From: Paguma larvata
Lineage: Eukaryota; Chordata; Mammalia; Carnivora; Viverridae
Length of the DNA stretch: 64,000 nt
Assembly (NCBI GenBank): GCA_030068075.1
Contig: CM057841.1
Coordinates: forward strand, 35,443,030 to 35,507,029
Reading direction: 5' to 3'
The notes under the pieces are model-generated. The model was not told the origin of the DNA. It did no database searches and was given only the letters and a program-made list of their open reading frames with translations. Of the stretch, positions 11,216-22,020 are shown piece by piece. Positions within the stretch are counted from its first letter, which is position 1; each line of letters starts with the position of its first letter. The position numbers and the translations under genes were made by a program.

Positions 11216-12544
11216 CAGAGAATAGGCTGGAATGTCCTATGTTAACCTTCGGAACCCTAAATTTATCTTAGAGGCTACCACTTTTTCTTCTGAATTTGAT
11301 CTCGTCAGTTAGGGAACCAGAATGGCCAGTTCTGATGAGGCATGATAGCAGGTGACAATGTGGGAACTTGATAAACACACAACACTCTGCTCTTTTGCAG
11401 TATGGCCTTTCAGCTCACGAATGGTGCTTCCTACTGCAGATCTGAGCAGCCATGAGAACAAGCATCCCCGGTCCAAGAGAGAGAGGGAGAGATGCCTTAA
11501 TTTCTTCCAGGAAAAATACTTGAAGCTTCCAGGGCCCGTTAGGCTGAACGCACAAGAGTTAAACACTATTGCTTATGGAGAAATCAGTATCAGCCTTTGT
11601 TTTGTTCTGAAGAATGAGACAGCTCTGTTCCATTTGGAACAGGATGTGCAAAGCATATGATAGCCTGTTCTGGGCCTGGCCTGGCCAGCAGTTGTGAAGG
11701 AAGGAACTTGATAGCCCAGGTGACTCTGACAGTGAAACCCACTGGGGACTCGAAAATGAGAATGTCAGTACATTGCTTCTGTTTATCTATTTCGTAAAGA
11801 CAGAAGGGAAAGAGGTTTGAAGCAAATATTGTCTTAAAACGATGGAATGTTTTCATCTTTTGCTCTTCAGCTAGCCCAAGATCTGGGTCTGCTTACATAG
11901 AGTGGCTTCGAATACTTTTTGACTTTGGGATCATGTGTTGATCAGACAAGTCCAGTAAGCGATATGAGTAAAAGTGGACCTGTTCCAGGTAACGGGGAGT
12001 AGGGGTCACTGGGTTGGTCCCTGATTATGTTATTCACGGAGTGATTGTCATCTGCAAGATGACAGTTTTAAAGTTCTCTCAGCTCTGGCCATTCTGCTCA
12101 AGTTGTCCAGCCCTACCTGTCAGGGTGCTCAGATGATGCCCCTTCCTGCTGGGCCTCTTAGGTAGAGTCTCAGGGACCACCTGTATGCTTGAGACGAGGA
12201 CTTTCTCATCTCTTACCTCTACAGTGTATAGCATGGTGCCTGGAAGCTAGGGAGGTCAGTGTGTGCTTGCTAAATTTACCTGGATTTTTCCATTCTGCCC
12301 ACCTGTCTATTACCACCTATATTCATGGGTTCTTCTCCATTTTTCTGTCCATCTCTGGAATGTGTCTGTTCTTTGAATTATTGTCTCCTTCAGGTCTGGG
12401 CTATTCTCCATTAAAACACCAGGGTATCATATTTCAATGGGGACTTTGAACTCACTGGAGATAGGTGGGGGCCTTGAATGCCACAAGGGATATGACTAGG
12501 TATTAAACAAGACCTGTCTCCACAACTTCTCATGCATGCGTGTC
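11216..12544. other. Single-copy DNA, nothing identified
   Basis: It holds a 102-codon open frame (11352-11660, +) with no recognisable domain, an S/K/R-rich middle and no initiation context worth noting. I treat it as chance. A weak L2-like string occurs near 12210-12290. Confidence 0.45.
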
Positions 12545-12996
12545 TATCCACTCAATAGTTATTGAGTATCTACTATGTGTGCCATACTGTTCCAGATGAT
12601 GGAAATACAGCAGAAAAATAACAAATAGCATCTCTTCTCCCAAGGAGCTTACTTTCTAGTAAATATAAGCAACATGAAAAAATAAAAACATAATAGCTGC
12701 TACTGCGATCATTAATTCAGGGCGATATAACAGGGTGACTGGATGCCTCTGAGTATGTAGTTAAGAAAAGCTTCCCCAAGAAGGAAACAGGCTGGGAAGG
12801 GAACTGAGTGACAAGAAGGAGCTAATCCTGCAGATATTAGAGGAAGAGCATTTCAACAAGAGGAAACAACTCTTGCCAAGGCTCTAGAGATGCTTGCAGG
12901 AGCAGGGTGAGGGCATAGCAATAGATGAGATCAGAGAGGTCTAAAGAGCCTAGGTTGGGTAGGGCTCTGTAAGCCATGGCAAGTAATACAATGATA
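12545..12996 (-). repeat. L2, antisense, left part
   Basis: A colinear match to antisense L2: 'ttattgagtatctactatgtg', 'ccaaggagcttactttctag', 'agaggaagagcatttcaacaag', 'gatgagatcagagagg', 'gtagggctctgtaagccatggcaag'. The next L2 block reappears at 16709, so the element was split by the insertion of the YBX1 retrocopy and then an L1. Confidence 0.85.
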
Positions 12997-13029
12997 CCTG
13001 TCCGTCTGTCTATCTAATAATCATTTATC

Positions 13030-14408
13030 TAATAATTTAAGACCTTTGTTAACAGGTGCTTGTAGTTGGATTATTTTGAAGAAATCAAGTTGTAAACTTT
13101 TATTATAAATTAAAGTCATGTTCTGAAAAATCTCAGCTTGACGAGACACAAAACAATTAAAAAACCTTATATTGAGAAAAACCAGGCTTAAAACAAACAA
13201 ATCAAGTTTGTCATTACTCAGAAGAGGAGTCGTTAGTTAAAAATGATAAAATCCCCATGCTGTATAGATAGATAGTTCTAGTTGTCCAATCACTGGGAAA
13301 AAAGCAAGAATGTACGGTCTTCATCTCCAATCTTTCATTCACTCCTTATTGCTGAAATTTCATGGTCGTTTCTTCTTGTTGCATGACTAAACAGGATGAT
13401 GGTAGAGACGGTGAGCTGGCTTGGGGGGCAGATGGGTTGTCAGCTGCTGGATTAGCCTTTTTTGTCTCTGCCATCTTGTGGTTTAGGGTTTTCTGGTGCC
13501 TGTGTTGGTAGTTGGGGTTGTAGGGGTACCCATGTTAAGGTGGCCGCTGCTTGGGTCTCCTCTTCTTCATTCTCCTCGTCTCCTTCATTGTCATCGTCTC
13601 TAGGCTGTCTTTGGGCAACGAGGGGGCCCTGTGGAATTGTGGTCTTTAACCCCATACGTATTCTGTTTCACTGGTCTGCCTTGTTCTTGTATCCTGGTTA
13701 TTAGGCCCCTCCATTCTTCCTCCCTGCAGGGAAGGGCTGAAACACTGGTGGCGCCCCTGGGCTCTCTACAGGTAGGAAGGTGGGAACCGTCGCCTGCAGT
13801 GGGGCCGTGGAGTAGGGCCTAGTCTTGGAGTGCCCTGTCAGATCCCTCATTCTCTCCCCTACTCACCCTTCTGGTAATGCTACTGGGATTGTGTGGAAGG
13901 CTCTCGGGATGGGGTAGTGTCTACTGTAGTTCCAGACTGCAGCAGATTTACCGCCCTGCCCTGAGCTCTACCAGGGCTGTGTCTTTTGCCACCTGCGCAC
14001 CTTTTCTCCTCAGCAACATCAGACTCTGCACTCTCTGTCTCCCACGCTGCGAAGGGACTTCCTAGGGTTCTTTATGGGAGTCCACTGTACAAATACATCT
14101 TCCCTGGTGTCATCCCTATTGATGGCGACACACCTGTTTCTTAATTTACAGTTCCCAAACTGTCCTTGCAAAGACTTTCTTGTCCCTGAAGGCATTCACT
14201 GCCCACCTGAGTCCTCTACGCCTGGAGCCACTGAGGAGCCCTGTGGCGGAGGCTGGATGTGGGCAAAGCTGATGGAGGCTTACTGGGATTGGGCCTGGGT
14301 GACTGGGGCAGCTGCATCTTTCCTGGGTGTGATGGTAACTAGGTACCTGGTGGTGGTGGTGGAGCTGCTCATAACTCTTTGGGGCCAGCTTTCTGCTCCC
14401 ACTACCCA
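13030..14408 (-). pseudogene. YBX1: YBX1 processed pseudogene (Y-box binding protein 1 retrocopy)
   Basis: The minus strand reads through the intronless YBX1 mRNA almost end to end. The 5' UTR-like part is at about 14408-14300 (GTTACCATCACACCC). The cold-shock-domain region is at about 14190-14030 (GAAGATGTATTTGTAC). The C-terminal basic/acidic repeats are at about 13830-13450 (RFPP-coding GGTTCCCACCTT, and the peptide ENPKPQDG). The 3' UTR is at about 13400-13030, down to the AATAAAGGTCTTAAAT-type end. YBX1 is an RNA- and DNA-binding cold-shock protein. This copy is dead: the start codon is not preserved, the cold-shock domain has stops and deletions, and the longest open piece is 67 codons (13655-13452). 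No poly(A) remains, so it is old. It sits inside an L2; a possible duplication is CAATGATA at 12989-12996 against CAATGTTC at 14413-14420. YBX3 fits less well because of the ENPKPQDGK-type C-terminus and the 3' UTR match. Confidence 0.95.
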
Positions 14409-15094
14409 TTTGCAATGTTCTTTTTTTTCCCTCCAAAGATGATTGATCGATTGATTTTTCTTTCAAGTTTTTATTTAAGTTCAAGTTAGTTAACATACAG
14501 TGTAGTACTGGTTGTTGGAGTAGAATTAAGTGATTCATCACTTACTTACAACACCCAGTGCTCATCACAAGTGTCCTCCTTAATGCCCATCACCCCTTTA
14601 GTCCATCTCCCCACCCTTCTGCGCTCCAGCAACCCTCAGTTTGTTCTCTATAATTAAGAGTCTCTTAATAGTTTGCCTTCCTCTCTCTCTCTCTTTTTTT
14701 AAATCTTATTTTATTTTCCTTTCCCTTTCCCTATGTTCATGTGTTTTGTTTTTTAAATTCCACAGATTAGTGAAATCATATGGTATTTGTCTTTCTCTGA
14801 CTGACTTATTTTGCTTAGCATAATACACTCTCGTTCCATCCACGTTGTTGCAAATGGCAAGATTTTATTGTTTTTGATGGCTGAGTAATATTCCATTGTA
14901 TATATATTATATTTTCTTTATCCATTCATCAGTCGATGGACATTTGGGCTCTTTCCATAATTGGCTGTTGTTGATAGTGCTGCTATAAACATTGGAGTGC
15001 AGATGCCCCTTCAAATCAGTATTTTTGTATCCTTTGACTAAATATCTAGTAGTGCAATTGCTTGGTTGTAGGGTAGTTCTATTTTTAACTTTTT

Positions 15095-15303
15095 AAAAAT
15101 TTTTATTTATTTTTGACAGAAAGAGAGACAGAGCATGAGTGGGGAGGGGGCACAGAGAGAGAGAGGGAGGCACAGAATCTGAAGCAGGTTCCAGGCTCTG
15201 AGCTGTCAGCACAGAGCCCAATGTGGGGCTCAAACCCATAAACTATGAGATCATGACCTGAGCCAAAGTTGGATGCTTAACCAACTGAGCCACCCAGGTG
15301 TTC
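15095..15303 (-). mobile_element. CanSINE inside an L1
   Basis: Minus-oriented SINE with the head 'gagccacccaggtgttc'. The near-perfect TSD CTATTTTTAACTTTTT/CTAGTTTTAACTTTTT lies at 15079-15094 and 15304-15319. The target is the L1 ORF2 region. Confidence 0.96.
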
Positions 15304-15406
15304 CTAGTTTTAACTTTTTGAGGAACCTCTATACCGTTTTCCCTAGTGTCTGCCCCAGTTTGCATTCTCACCAACAGTGTAAGAGGTTTCTCTTATCTCT
15401 GCATCC

Positions 15407-16240
15407 TTACCAACATCTGTTGTTTCCTGAGTTGTTAATTTTAGCTATTCTGACAGGTGTGAGGTGGTATCTCATTGTGGTTTTGATTTGTATTTCCCTG
15501 ATGATGAGTGATATTGAGCCTCTTTTCATGTGTCTGTTAGCCATCTGGATGTCTTTTTTGGGAAAATGTCTATTCATGTCTTCTGCCCATTTCTTCACTA
15601 GATTATTCATTTTTTGGGAGGTGTTGAGTTTGATAAGTTCTTTATAGATTTTAGATACTAACCTTTTATGACAGATGTCATTTGCAAATATCTTCTCCCA
15701 TTCTGTAGGTTGCCTTTTAGTTTTGTTTATTGTTTCTTTTGCTGCACATAAGCTTTTTATCTTGATAAGGTACCAATATTTGATTTTTGCTTTTGTTTCA
15801 CTTACTTCTGTCAACGTGTCTAGTGAAAAGTTGCCACAACTGAGGTCGAACAGGTTGCTGCCTGTTTTCCTCTCTAGGATTTTGATGGTTTCCTGTCTCA
15901 CATTTAGGTCTTTCATCCATTTTGAATTTATTTTTGTGTATGGTGTAAGAAAGTGGTTCAGTTTTATTCTTCTGTATGTCACTGTCCAGTTTTCCCAACA
16001 CCATTTGTTGAATATATTGTCTGTTTTCCATTGGATAGTCCTTCCTGCTTTGTCAAAGATTAGTTGACTATATAGTTGTGGGTCCATTTTTGGGTTCTGT
16101 ATTCTATTCCCTTGATCTATGTGTCTCTCTTTGATGATTACAGCTTTGTAATACATCTTGAAGTCCAGAATTGTGATGCCTCCTCCTTTGCCTTTTTTTT
16201 CAACATTATTTTGGCTATTTGGGGTCTTTTGTGGTTCCAT
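15407..16240 (-). pseudogene. L1 ORF2p fragment, 277 open codons
   Basis: This is part of the ORF2 protein downstream of the reverse-transcriptase core, including [52 protein letters not shown] and [11 protein letters not shown]. It ends at NNSGNNRCW, the start of the Cys-rich C-terminal segment. The frame lacks the endonuclease and catalytic RT motifs, so it has no expected activity. The open length reflects moderate age, not selection at this locus. Confidence 0.9.
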
Positions 16241-16698
16241 GAAAATTTTAGAATTGTTTGTTCTAGCTCTGTGAACAATGCTGGTGTTATTTTGATAGGG
16301 ATTGCATTGAATGTGTAGGTTACTTCAGATAGTATAGACATTTTAACAATATTTGTTCTTCCAGTCCATGAGCATGGAATGTTCTCCATTTCTTTGTGTC
16401 TTCAATTTATTTCCTAAGTGTTCTGCAGTTTTCAGAGTACAGGTCTTTTACCTCTTTGGTTAGATTTATTCCTTGGTATCTTAGGATTTTTGGGGCAATC
16501 AAAAATCCTTGATTTCTCTTTATGTTGCTTCATTATTGGTATATAGAAATGCAATTGATTTCTGTATGTTGATTTTATATCTTGCAACTTTGATGAATTC
16601 ATGTATTAGTTCTAGCAACATTTTTGGTGGCATCTTTCCAGTTTTCTACATTGAGTATAATGTTGTCTGTGAAGAATGAAAGTTTGACTTCTTCCTCC

Positions 16699-16745
16699 CA
16701 TCTGCAGTGTTATTCTTAATGTGATGGGAAGACATTGGGTGATTT
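16699..16745 (-). repeat. L2, antisense, right part
   Basis: 'ttattcttaatgtgatggg' followed by 'aagacattgggtgattt' matches the L2 block (ttattctaagtgtgatgggaag..attgg) that directly follows the 'gccatgg' block at 12974. It is the far end of the L2 split at 12996. Confidence 0.7.
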
Positions 16746-16749
16746 AAAA

Positions 16750-17500
16750 AAATCAAACCTTTTATTTGGAAATAATTGTAAATTCACATGCAGTTGTAAG
16801 CAACAATGCCGACAGCTCTTGTGTATCCTATACTCAGTTTCCCTCCTTGTTTGTATCTTGCAGTGTTGTAATGCAGTGTCACATCAGCATATTGACATTG
16901 ATATAATCCACTAATCTTATTCTGATTGCTTCAGTTTTATTTGTACGTGTGTGTACAGGCATGCATTTGTGAGCATATTTAGCCTGTGCAGTTTTATTAC
17001 CTATGTAGAGTCATGTATCCATCACCGTGTCAAGCTACAGAACAGTTCCATCACCTTTCATGGGCGCATCCATGTCCCTGCCACCTCCATACCTAGCCCT
17101 AACTCCTGGCAACCACTAATCTGTTCTCCATTTTTATAATATTGTCATTTAAGGAATGTTATATGTATGAAATTTATAGTATACAACCTTATGGGATTTG
17201 CTTTTTTTTTTAAAATCAATATGTGTCAGTATGCATGTGTTGTTTGTTTCTTCTCATTGCTGAGTAGTATGTGGTAGGGGACATACTACAGTCTCTTTAA
17301 TTGTCATCCACTGAGTTGTTTCTGGTTTTGGCTATTCTGAATGAAGCTGCTGCAAATATTTGTTTATAGGTGTATGTGTGAACCTAAGTTTTCATTTCTT
17401 TTGGACAAAGGCCTAAGAAAACAATTGCTGGGGCATATGATAGTTGTGTGTTTAGTTTTTAAAGAAGCTGCCAACATGCTTTCCAGAGCTATTGGGTCAT
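16750..17500 (-). repeat. Old L1M 3' end, antisense
   Basis: A colinear antisense L1M match: 'ttttatttggaaataattgtaaattcac', 'ctggcaaccactaatctgttctcc', 'cattgctgagtagtatg', 'gttttggctattctgaatgaagctgctgc', 'gctgccaacatgctttccagag'. It is an old copy with no open frame. Confidence 0.87.
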
Positions 17501-17659
17501 TTTAAGTAGGGGATGATCTGCTTTATTTTTATTTGTTTTTGTTAAGACCATTCTGATGCTCTTTGGGACCTAGATTGTCAGATTGCTAAATAGACATCAG
17601 CTCCTCAGGTCAGGAGGACAAGGGTGATGGCTTGTGATAGGAAGGCACAAATGGGGGCG

Positions 17660-17835
17660 AGGGGGAAGCATAGTGGCCATGTGTAACTTTTCTGAGCCTT
17701 CTCCAATTCTGTCCAGCCTCATTTGTAAAAGGATGAAATGAAACATCCACTTCCTTGGATGTTAAGGGCTGCAGATTCAATACACAGAGAGATTGGCAAC
17801 ATACAAGAAGTGTAGAAATTAGGAGCTATCATCTC
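17660..17835 (+). repeat. MIR (probable)
   Basis: 'cctcatttgtaaaaggatgaaatgaa' followed by 'acaagaagtgtagaaattaggagctatcatc' follows the MIR core and 3' end order with strong divergence. Confidence 0.42.
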
Positions 17836-17855
17836 TGAGTTTGGTTTCTATTTTA

Positions 17856-17990
17856 TTTTATTTTTTTAAATTTTTAAAGATTTTATTTCATTTTTTTTAA
17901 GTAATCTCCACACCCATTGTGGAGCTTGACCTTACAACCCTGAGATCAAGAGTCACATACTCTACCAACTGAGCCAGCCAGATGCCCCTA
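17856..17990 (-). mobile_element. Short CanSINE of an older carnivore subfamily
   Basis: This 135-bp minus-oriented SINE lacks the long GA/CT block of the other copies and keeps 'ccctgagatcaagagtcacatactctaccaactgagccagcc'. The perfect TSD GTTTCTATTTTA lies at 17844-17855 and 17991-18002. Confidence 0.88.
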
Positions 17991-18002
17991 GTTTCTATTT
18001 TA

Positions 18003-18494
18003 ATATGTGCAGGTTTCGCCTTGCTTTTTTTTTTTTTTTTTTAAATATGCTTCCTGAACTGCTCAGGGTTTCCTTGTTTGTTTTCTGACAAAATTAAAAA
18101 AAAAAAAGACCAAATCTGTGCCTTCTATTAACAGATGCCTGCCTTTACAAAGCTCTCCGGATGAAGGATTTCTTTTTCCCCCTCTTACTGTGCTTCTGAC
18201 TGGCTGAGATATTTTCTCTATTGCAAAACCTCGCCCCACCACCCTGTTCTTAAAAAAAATACTTATGCTGATAAAAGGATTCTCGGTTTTATGGAGAATG
18301 AAACAATAACTCCAGCTGGTTGGAGATAGTAATCTGGTTAGTCACACTGAGATGGAACGCAAGCAAATGGAAAACTGAACCTGGAACTCGGCATGTGGGC
18401 TGACAGCCTCAAGGGCACAATCACTGTGAACTTGTCCAATTTCCTCTCATCTCTGGGTGTCTAAGATGTAATCAGGAATGTAGAACACAGTGTG
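18003..18494. other. Single-copy DNA with a T run and an A run
   Basis: A run of T (18026-18043) and a run of A (about 18095-18107) bracket about 55 bp of unassigned sequence. The rest shows nothing recognisable. Confidence 0.4.
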
Positions 18495-18690
18495 TGGAGC
18501 GCATAAAATGTGCCACACTCTTAACATATTTCATCTTCTTTAATCCCCTGGCTAATCCCATAGGGGATTCACTGTCTCTCCTTTTTACTACAAAGATAGT
18601 GCTCAGGGAGATTAAATAATTTGCTCAGCACTGCTTACAACATGAGTAGTTAGTAGAGTCAAGATTGAAATGAGTTCTGTGTGCTGCTTT
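18495..18690 (-). repeat. MIR, antisense
   Basis: A clear antisense MIR order: 'tgccacactcttaacatatttcatcttctttaatcc', 'gctcagggagattaaataatttgctca', and 'gtagttagtagagtcaagattgaa'. Confidence 0.75.
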
Positions 18691-18779
18691 TGTTCTTTCT
18701 CTTTCCATGCGCAGAGTGGAGGATGTGCATGTGGTAGCCAGTCTGAGGTACTCGAACCTCTTTCCTGCTTTCTCGCCTC

Positions 18780-19255
18780 ATGTCATTCAGGACTCTTCCA
18801 GGCTTGGTGACTGAAAGTGAACTCTAAACCGGCTTCAGATAAGCAGGGAATTTATAGGTTGACAGTTGAAAATATTAGCTTCAGGTATAGCTAGATCTAG
18901 GAGTTCAAACAGTATCATCACAGGTGAGTTCTCTGCATCCTTAGATTCTGCAGTTGTGTTTGGGTTTCATTTTCAGGCAGGCTGTCAACTCAGGATGGTT
19001 CCAAGACATTGCTGACTCAGTTTTTCACTTTCCAAGTCAGTGGAGAAGGCCCCTTGTCCAACTCTTTTGGAAAAGTTCTGAGACTGACTTTGGACTGATA
19101 GAGGTCTGTGCCAATCCTGAAAAATCACTGTGGCCAAAAAATGGAACTAAATGGATGGGCAATACCTAGGCCTACCTCTAGATCTAGGAGATGTATCAAA
19201 CCACATAAACACAAAGTGGGAGGATGTGAGCTCTTGAGAAAAATAGCAGGTTTCT
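18780..19255 (-). repeat. Ancient LTR-like repeat, antisense
   Basis: It matches in order a common mammalian repeat that begins (antisense) TCAGGACTCTTGG..: 'cattcaggactcttccagg', 'agggaatttatagg', 'cttcaggtatagctagatctagg', 'cattttcaggcaggctgtc', 'cctgaaaaatcactgtggcc'. I recognise the pattern but am not certain of the family name. Confidence 0.5.
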
Positions 19256-19439
19256 AATAAAATGCAAATGGAAGATGGACTTGGGTATGGAAGGATAATG
19301 AAAAGCTGCTATGATACTCAATTAATACCATCTCACCAAAGTTTTCCTTTTTACCCTTTTTCCCTCCCTCTCTCTCCTTCTTCCCCTTCCTTCTTTTTTT
19401 CTTTCTAGAATGTTTAATAAGTACATTCATGTAAAATAC

Positions 19440-19570
19440 GTTCTTAGATACTTCTTTGGTTATTACATGCTAAGTAGTAAGGACTTACTATTATTCTCCT
19501 TTTATAGAGTAGGACATTGAGACCCAGAGGATGCAATGACCCTCTTTTCTCTATAAGAATTTCTCTGTGA
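19440..19570 (-). repeat. MIR, antisense
   Basis: 'actattattctccttttatagagtaggacattgagacccagaggatgcaatgaccc' follows antisense MIR (tattatccccattttacagatgaggaaactgaggc..). Diverged. Confidence 0.52.
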
Positions 19571-20289
19571 AGAAAAAGCAGTCAGAACTGGCAAGGTTCA
19601 GTGATATTTATATGTCTAAACAACAGAGGGATAATCATTTGTGCCCGTGAGAAATCAAGCCTGGGACCTTGACCTCATTTGCACTGAGCTACTAGCTCTT
19701 TGGAAATATAAGGCATTGAGTGGTATGAGAGAATTAAAGCACATCCCAAATGTCTCATGTGTTACTAGACTGAGAAGGCCCAGGGGCAAATGTGGCTCAT
19801 TCTATGACTACAATATGAGTTATATGTCGTTAGTAGCCCTCGGAGAGGATTTATAAAGAAACACACTCTATGTAGTTAGAAGCAAACCCTCTTCTTTATT
19901 CATTGTTGGCTGTTTTTTAATGTTGAGGGAATTGATGCTTAGTCTAAAGAAGCTATAAATGTGTTTGAGGCATCGTAGAATGGAATCCGTGGTTCTTATG
20001 CAAGCATGATAAATCGCAGGCACCATTAGCCTGGCTCTCCTTGATCAAAAGGTATGTCAAGTTGAGCTAAGGAAAATGAACCACCATTACCTAGTGTGAT
20101 TATGAATTGGGGGTTTAACAGACTTTACTGAATCATCTGTGGCTTTAAGACCGTCTCTGTCTGAAGCCCATGCTATCAAGAAATGTCAAAAATTGAGTTG
20201 CATAAAAAATACCAGGAATATTAACTAATTTTTCTCTACTTTCTTTTATGGTTAATCTATTCAAAAGGAGGCAGTATACTCCTTGTGAA
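19571..20289. other. Single-copy DNA, nothing identified
   Basis: No repeat or coding feature is recognised. A 71-codon open frame at 19641-19856 has no recognisable content. Confidence 0.4.
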
Positions 20290-20430
20290 CAATTATTCAT
20301 TTAGGACATATTTTGTAAGTATTGTGTGCTTGTGTCTGTCAAATACTTAGGTTAAAATGGGCACATGTGGTCCTTGTCCTCAAAAATCTTATACTCTAGA
20401 TTGAAGTGGGTAAAATAATAATACAGGAAT
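20290..20430 (-). repeat. L2 3' end, antisense
   Basis: 'cattgtgtgcttg.. caaatacttaggtt' followed by 'tccttgtcctcaaaaatcttatactctag' fits antisense L2 (..ccctgccctcgtggagcttacattctag). Confidence 0.55.
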
Positions 20431-20879
20431 AGAGGCAGACATTAGATTAAATCTTGATCTCTTAACTGCAAATGTTACCTGAGGTTGCTGGTCTTGGTTT
20501 CTTTATTAATGGGTAAATATTACCCACTATAGAAATAAAGCTAAAGAGACAATTTCTCCAGAGTGTCTGTCATATAGCAAAAATTAGGATATCAGATATC
20601 TTAGTACTTTCACTGTTCTCTACCACTCTGTCTTTACATCTTATCCTCTCTCCTCTCTTCCAGCTGATTAAGAGCTGAAAGCAAAACTTACTTTATCAGG
20701 TGGGAGCAGCTAGTCTGCCCAGATTCTCTTATATTCTCCCCAGGCTCCTCATTGGCTGAGTGGAGGCTGTGGGATGGGGCATAGCCATGCCTATCTTAGA
20801 GGAAATATTTTCCATCAAAGGAAAATAATCAGATCTAGGGAGTATTAATGCATATACTTTTTCAGTTCAGGATAAATCT

Positions 20880-20997
20880 TTCCAATCATCTAGCCCAGAT
20901 GTACATCAGAATCACCTTGATGACCTTGTTAAAATACATGCAAAAACTCTGATGCAGTAAATCTCAGTTGGGCTTTCTGTTTAAAAACTGTTCACCA
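20880..20997 (+). repeat. MER5A (hAT-Charlie MITE), left part
   Basis: 'gatgtacatcagaatcacctt' followed by 'gaccttgttaaaatac' and a central block match MER5A. The element is cut at 20997 by an L1 insertion and resumes at 21957. The L1 TSD TGTTCACCA is present at both junctions. Confidence 0.75.
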
Positions 20998-21543
20998 TGG
21001 TAGTACATTCATACAAGAGATTCAGGGCTAAAAAGAAACAAGCTATTAAGCCATGAAAAGACATGGAGGAAACTTAAGTGCATATTACCAAGTGAAAGAA
21101 GCCAGTCTGAAAAGGCTATATACTATATAGTTCCAATTATATGACATTCCAGAAAAGGTGAAACAATGGAGACAGTAAAAAGATCAGTGGTTGACAGGGC
21201 TGGGGGGTAGGGTGCAATGAATAGGCAGAGCACAGAGGATTTGTAGGCAGTGAAACTATTTTATATGATATTATAATGGTGGTTACATGTCGTTATACAG
21301 TGTCCAAACCCATAGAATGTGCAACACCAAGAGTGAACTCTGATAGAGACTTTGGATTTTGGGTGACAAAAACGAGTGATTCTTGGGTCATCATGGGTAA
21401 CAAATGTACTACACCAGTGTCAGATGTGGATGTGGAGGGAGGCTGCCTATGTGTGCCTGGAGAGGGCAGATGGGAAACTCTCTCTATTTCCCTCAATATT
21501 GCTGTGAACCCAAAACTAGTCTAAACATGAAAGTCTGTTAATT
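20998..21543 (+). mobile_element. Old L1M 3' end
   Basis: Sense L1M 3' end: 'ccaagtgaaagaagccagtctgaaaaggctatat', 'ccaattatatgacattcc', 'agatcagtggttgacaggg', then the 3' UTR 'gagtgaactctgatag', 'ctctctctatttccctcaatattgctgtgaacc'. It is flanked by TSD TGTTCACCA at 20989-20997 and 21957-21965. Its tail region took up two SINEs. Confidence 0.88.
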
Positions 21544-21550
21544 TTTTTTT

Positions 21551-21735
21551 TAAAGTTATTTATTCTTGAGAGAGAGAATGCACACAAGCAGGGAAGGGAC
21601 AGAGAGGGGGACAGAGGATCTGAAGTAGGCTTCATGCTGACAGCAGAAAGCCTGCTGAGGGGCTTGAGCTCACAAACCACAAGCTCATGACCTGAGCCAA
21701 AGTCAGATGCTTAACCCACAGAACCACTCAGGTGT
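21551..21735 (-). mobile_element. CanSINE (inner of a nested pair)
   Basis: Minus-oriented SINE with 'agctcatgacctgagccaaagtcagatgcttaac' and a worn head near 21735. A short duplication, TGTTAATTTT/TGTTAACTTA, at its edges suggests that it inserted in the A/T-rich tail of the neighbouring SINE. Confidence 0.85.
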
Positions 21736-21749
21736 TGTTAACTTAAAAA

Positions 21750-21932
21750 CAAGTTCATTTGTTTAATTATTTATGTATCTGAGAGAGGCAGAGAGAGACA
21801 GAGAATCCCAAGCAGGCTCTGTGCTGTCAGTGCACAGCTTCAAGTGGGTCTCAAACTCATGAACTATAAGATCATGACCTGAGCTGAAATGAAGAGATTG
21901 ATGCTTAAATGACTGAGCTGCCCAGGTGCCCC
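21750..21932 (-). mobile_element. CanSINE (outer of a nested pair)
   Basis: Minus-oriented SINE with the head 'gactgagctgcccaggtgcccc' ending at 21932. The flank GAAAGTCTGTTAATT (21529-21543) and its partner TGAAGTCTGTTGGTT (21933-21947) form an imperfect TSD around both SINEs. This one therefore inserted first, into the L1 tail. Confidence 0.88.
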
Positions 21933-21956
21933 TGAAGTCTGTTGGTTAAAAAAAAA

Positions 21957-22020
21957 TGTTCACCAGATGATTGTGATGCAGAGCATATTTGAGACCAGCT
22001 GAACTGATCCCATGCCATCT
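21957..22020 (+). repeat. MER5A, right part
   Basis: 'tgttcaccagatgattgtgatgcagagcatatttgagaccagctgaa' matches the MER5A right half (..cccaggtgatgctgatgc..). It is the far side of the L1-interrupted copy. Confidence 0.7.

Larger units (their letters stand above)
14423..16698 (-). mobile_element. Carnivore L1, 5'-truncated, 2.3 kb
   Basis: Antisense L1 starting with the 3' UTR edge ('aagttcaagttagttaacatac') and ending within ORF2 near 16698. The imperfect TSD CATTTGCAATGTTCTT/CATCTGCAGTGTTATT lies at 14407-14422 and 16699-16714. It is more diverged than the copy at 33974. A SINE interrupts it at 15095-15303. It landed at the 5' edge of the YBX1 pseudogene. Confidence 0.95.

Noticed and set aside
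11352..11660. 102-codon + strand open frame as a possible small gene
   Set aside because: No recognisable domain, signal or splice context. The length is within chance for this much DNA.
13452..13655. Acidic 67-codon frame as an independent small protein
   Set aside because: It is the C-terminal part of the YBX1 retrocopy (contains ENPKPQDG) between frameshifts.
14146..14541. 131-codon minus-strand frame
   Set aside because: It crosses from L1 3' UTR into the 5' part of the YBX1 pseudogene, so it is a chance fusion of two dead elements.
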